From the NCBI RefSeq assembly GCF_008830365.1, contig NZ_WBKI01000001.1, positions 62,001 to 126,000 of the forward strand: DNA of 64,000 nucleotides, given 5' to 3'. Positions 62,518 through 64,000 of this stretch are shown piece after piece. Every line of letters begins with the position of its first letter. Position 1 is the first letter of the stretch. Both the position numbers and the translations under genes were made by a program. The notes under the pieces are model-generated. The model searched no databases. It was not told where the DNA came from and saw only the letters and a program-made list of their open reading frames with translations. This DNA is from Serratia proteamaculans (lineage in GTDB: Bacteria; Pseudomonadota; Gammaproteobacteria; Enterobacterales; Enterobacteriaceae).

Positions 62518-62949
62518 ATGAAGCATTATGCCGCGTTACTCGTTACCACCGTGCTGTTGTCTGGCTGTGCCACTCAGGCGGTTCCCTTACAGCAGGCTGA
62601 ATCACCGCCTCCAAGCCGGTTGATGCTATATCAGAATGTACCGCAAACGCCTTTTGCCACGTTGGTGGTGGTGCGTGACAGTGGGATGCTGGCAGGAAGT
62701 TGCCGGACCGGGGTTTATATCAACGGAGAGTTTGCCGCATCGCTGGCATCCGAAGAAAAGGCCGAGTTCCGGGTGCCAGTAGGCAATAATGAAATTAGCA
62801 TTGGGCAGGATATGATCGAAAACAGTCTGTGCATTTGGCGTGATACCAGCGGGCGCTTGCCAATGACGCTGCGCGCCGGCGAGAGCCGCTATTTCCGCAT
62901 TGCGGGTGATATGCAGCGCGGCTTTGTGTTGCAGGCCGGTAAGCCGTAA
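62518..62949 (+). CDS. Small outer-membrane lipoprotein, DUF2846-like
   Basis: 143 residues. Lipobox L-S-G-C (Cys17, Ala at +2). The mature domain has YQNVPQTPFATLVVVRDSGMLAGSCRTGVYINGEFAASLASEEKAEFRVPVGNNEISIG, a beta-rich pattern resembling DUF2846 lipoproteins. ATG 62518 follows AGGAGTTCAGG; an open frame ten codons longer is less likely. Function unknown. Confidence 0.8.
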   Translation: MKHYAALLVTTVLLSGCATQAVPLQQAESPPPSRLMLYQNVPQTPFATLVVVRDSGMLAGSCRTGVYINGEFAASLASEEKAEFRVPVGNNEISIGQDMIENSLCIWRDTSGRLPMTLRAGESRYFRIAGDMQRGFVLQAGKP

Positions 62950-62965
62950 TTCAGGCGGGGCGCAA

Positions 62966-63307
62966 TCAACGCCCTTGCCACCATCCCCATAGCGTAATCA
63001 AGAGCCACGCCGCGGCAATCCAGCACAACACTGCGGCCGCCAACGCCCAGGACAATCTCATGCTGTTGATAAAGAAATACAGCGAGATCAGATACACCAG
63101 GTAAGGCAAAACGGCCCACATACCGAAAATCAGCGTGGTTCTCAGTGCCTCTATTGAACGTTCGCTGCCGACAATGTAATGGGCGATCAGGGCAAACGTT
63201 GGGAACAGAGGGACCAGGCCGGCGATATAGTAACTGCGGCTTTTGGCAAGCAGACCGATTAATACCACCACCAATGCGCCGATCAGTGCTTTAACGAGGA
63301 TGCCCAT
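62966..63307 (-). CDS. glpM: GlpM-family inner membrane protein
   Basis: 113 residues with four predicted helices; starts MGILVKALIGALVVVLIGLLAKSRSYYIAGLVPLFPTFALIAHYIVG, which matches the GlpM family (about 109-113 residues), linked in Pseudomonas to glycerol/alginate phenotypes. The biochemical function is unknown. ATG 63307 fits family length; an 18-codon upstream extension does not. Confidence 0.88.
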   Translation of the reverse strand: MGILVKALIGALVVVLIGLLAKSRSYYIAGLVPLFPTFALIAHYIVGSERSIEALRTTLIFGMWAVLPYLVYLISLYFFINSMRLSWALAAAVLCWIAAAWLLITLWGWWQGR

Positions 63308-63424
63308 AGTGCTCTCTGGCGTAAATAAAAATACATTGCCTGAAATAACCCGTGGGTTCAATGACTCGGGAGGGACTGCTGAGGAAACGGGCCTGCAATG
63401 ACGGCAGGCCGGAAGGGCGACAGA

Positions 63425-63649
63425 TTATTGACGGTAAGCGTGCTTAATCTGTTGGATGCTGTTTTTAAAGATTTCGGCCTGGGCCGGATCTTCAATCTGT
63501 GCGATAAAGCGTTCCATGTTGATAATGACTTTCCCGGCATCGGCCTGACCGATCGATTTCAGGATCAGCGTCAGTGTGGCTTTAAGGCAGGCAACTTCTG
63601 TCGCCAGCATTTCCGGGTTTGCAGACGTAGTGAAATCAACGTTGCTCAT
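63425..63649 (-). CDS. yecF: YecF-like DUF2594 protein
   Basis: 74 residues, the same length as E. coli YecF: MSNVDFTTSANPEMLATEVACLKATLTLILKSIGQADAGKVIINMERF. ATG 63649 follows AGGAGAGAAA. Small, soluble, helical, function unknown. In E. coli it lies between sdiA and uvrY, but neither neighbour is visible before the right edge. Confidence 0.92.
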   Translation of the reverse strand: MSNVDFTTSANPEMLATEVACLKATLTLILKSIGQADAGKVIINMERFIAQIEDPAQAEIFKNSIQQIKHAYRQ

Positions 63650-64000
63650 TTTCTCTCCTGATTTTTGAGGCCGAAGCCTGAAGCAATGTACATTTTTATG
63701 CGCACCCACACCGATGTCATTCACTCGGACCTGCAGATGCGTATTTAACTGGGCGCGGAGTATAGCATAGCATGCAGATATCCACCTGCACTGATAGCGC
63801 TGGATCGGGGGCCGTGGTGGTTAACCTGGTATCTATCCGGGGTTTCACCGATTTCACATTATAGTGCATACTCACTATTGATTAATTAATCAGCTTGCCA
63901 AACAATACCGCCAGGTTATTTTTTCTGTGTTAATAAGTATTTGTCCGCCTGCTTATTGTTTACTTGTTCCGATTATTTAAATGATCAACATTAGCCCCTT
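63650..64000. other. Gene-free interval at the right edge
   Basis: 351 bp without a credible gene. It must hold the yecF promoter; the last 130 bp are AT-rich and probably belong to the upstream region of a gene beyond the window. Confidence 0.4.

Noticed and set aside
1-64000. Looked for CRISPR arrays, rRNA operons, complete insertion sequences and integrase genes
   Set aside because: No regularly spaced repeats, no rRNA, no transposase or integrase protein seen in any frame. The single tRNA gene (serT) has no integrase beside it and no repeated 3' end that I could see.

Overview
The window is a chromosomal segment of a Serratia-like member of the Yersiniaceae/Enterobacterales, possibly of the liquefaciens/plymuthica/proteamaculans group. 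Three things support this. The first 19 kb follows the Escherichia coli order pqiBC-rmf-fabA-lonH(ycbZ)-matP-ompA-sulA-tfoX-yccS-yccF-helD-mgsA-yccT-yccU-hspQ-rlmI-yccX-tusE-yccA-serT almost gene for gene. It carries a close homologue of the secreted Serratia nuclease. Its regulatory sites (LexA, FabR, FadR, RutR) are of the enterobacterial type. The species cannot be fixed from the sequence alone.

Layout. (1) 1-19.3 kb: conserved core. One insertion, an extra beta-ketoacyl-ACP synthase with its own HxlR-type regulator, lies between rmf and fabA. (2) 19.3-33.6 kb: accessory metabolism and transport. It holds a BCCT choline transporter, a three-subunit Tat-exported flavocytochrome sugar/polyol/gluconate-type dehydrogenase, the extracellular nuclease, a TrkH-type K+ transporter, WrbA, and two consecutive regulator/exporter pairs (LysE with a GcvA-like regulator, EamA with an XRE-cupin regulator). 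(3) 33.6-39.6 kb: pyrimidine degradation operon rutABCDFG (no rutE) with divergent rutR and a recognisable RutR operator. (4) 39.6-43.3 kb: cycA, a gene-poor stretch of almost 0.8 kb, a small lipoprotein that is essentially a free-standing TolA domain III, a DedA protein and an ABM-type monooxygenase. (5) 43.3-50.3 kb: a tight five-gene operon (crotonase, MFS transporter, 5-aminolevulinate-synthase-like alpha-oxoamine synthase, PaaJ/PcaF-type thiolase, PaaH-type 3-hydroxyacyl-CoA dehydrogenase), divergent from a LuxR-family regulator with no luxI nearby. This is the best candidate for an undescribed small-molecule system. (6) 50.9-61.1 kb: a hydroxyproline catabolic cluster: epimerase, three-part D-hydroxyproline dehydrogenase, deaminase, semialdehyde dehydrogenase, Ldh2-type reductase, APC permease and PAS-AraC regulator. 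(7) 61.1-64 kb: two small lipoproteins, an AT-rich patch bounded by an exact 13-bp direct repeat, an orphan gene with a possible phage-antirepressor-like domain, glpM and yecF.

How the genes work together. The rut and hydroxyproline clusters turn nitrogenous compounds into ammonium and central metabolites (malonic semialdehyde/3-hydroxypropionate, and 2-oxoglutarate). The region-5 operon can be read as a condensation route: the thiolase, dehydrogenase and crotonase build or remodel an acyl-CoA, the oxoamine synthase condenses an acyl-CoA with an amino acid, and the MFS protein moves the product across the membrane under LuxR control. That reading is inference from gene families and operon structure.
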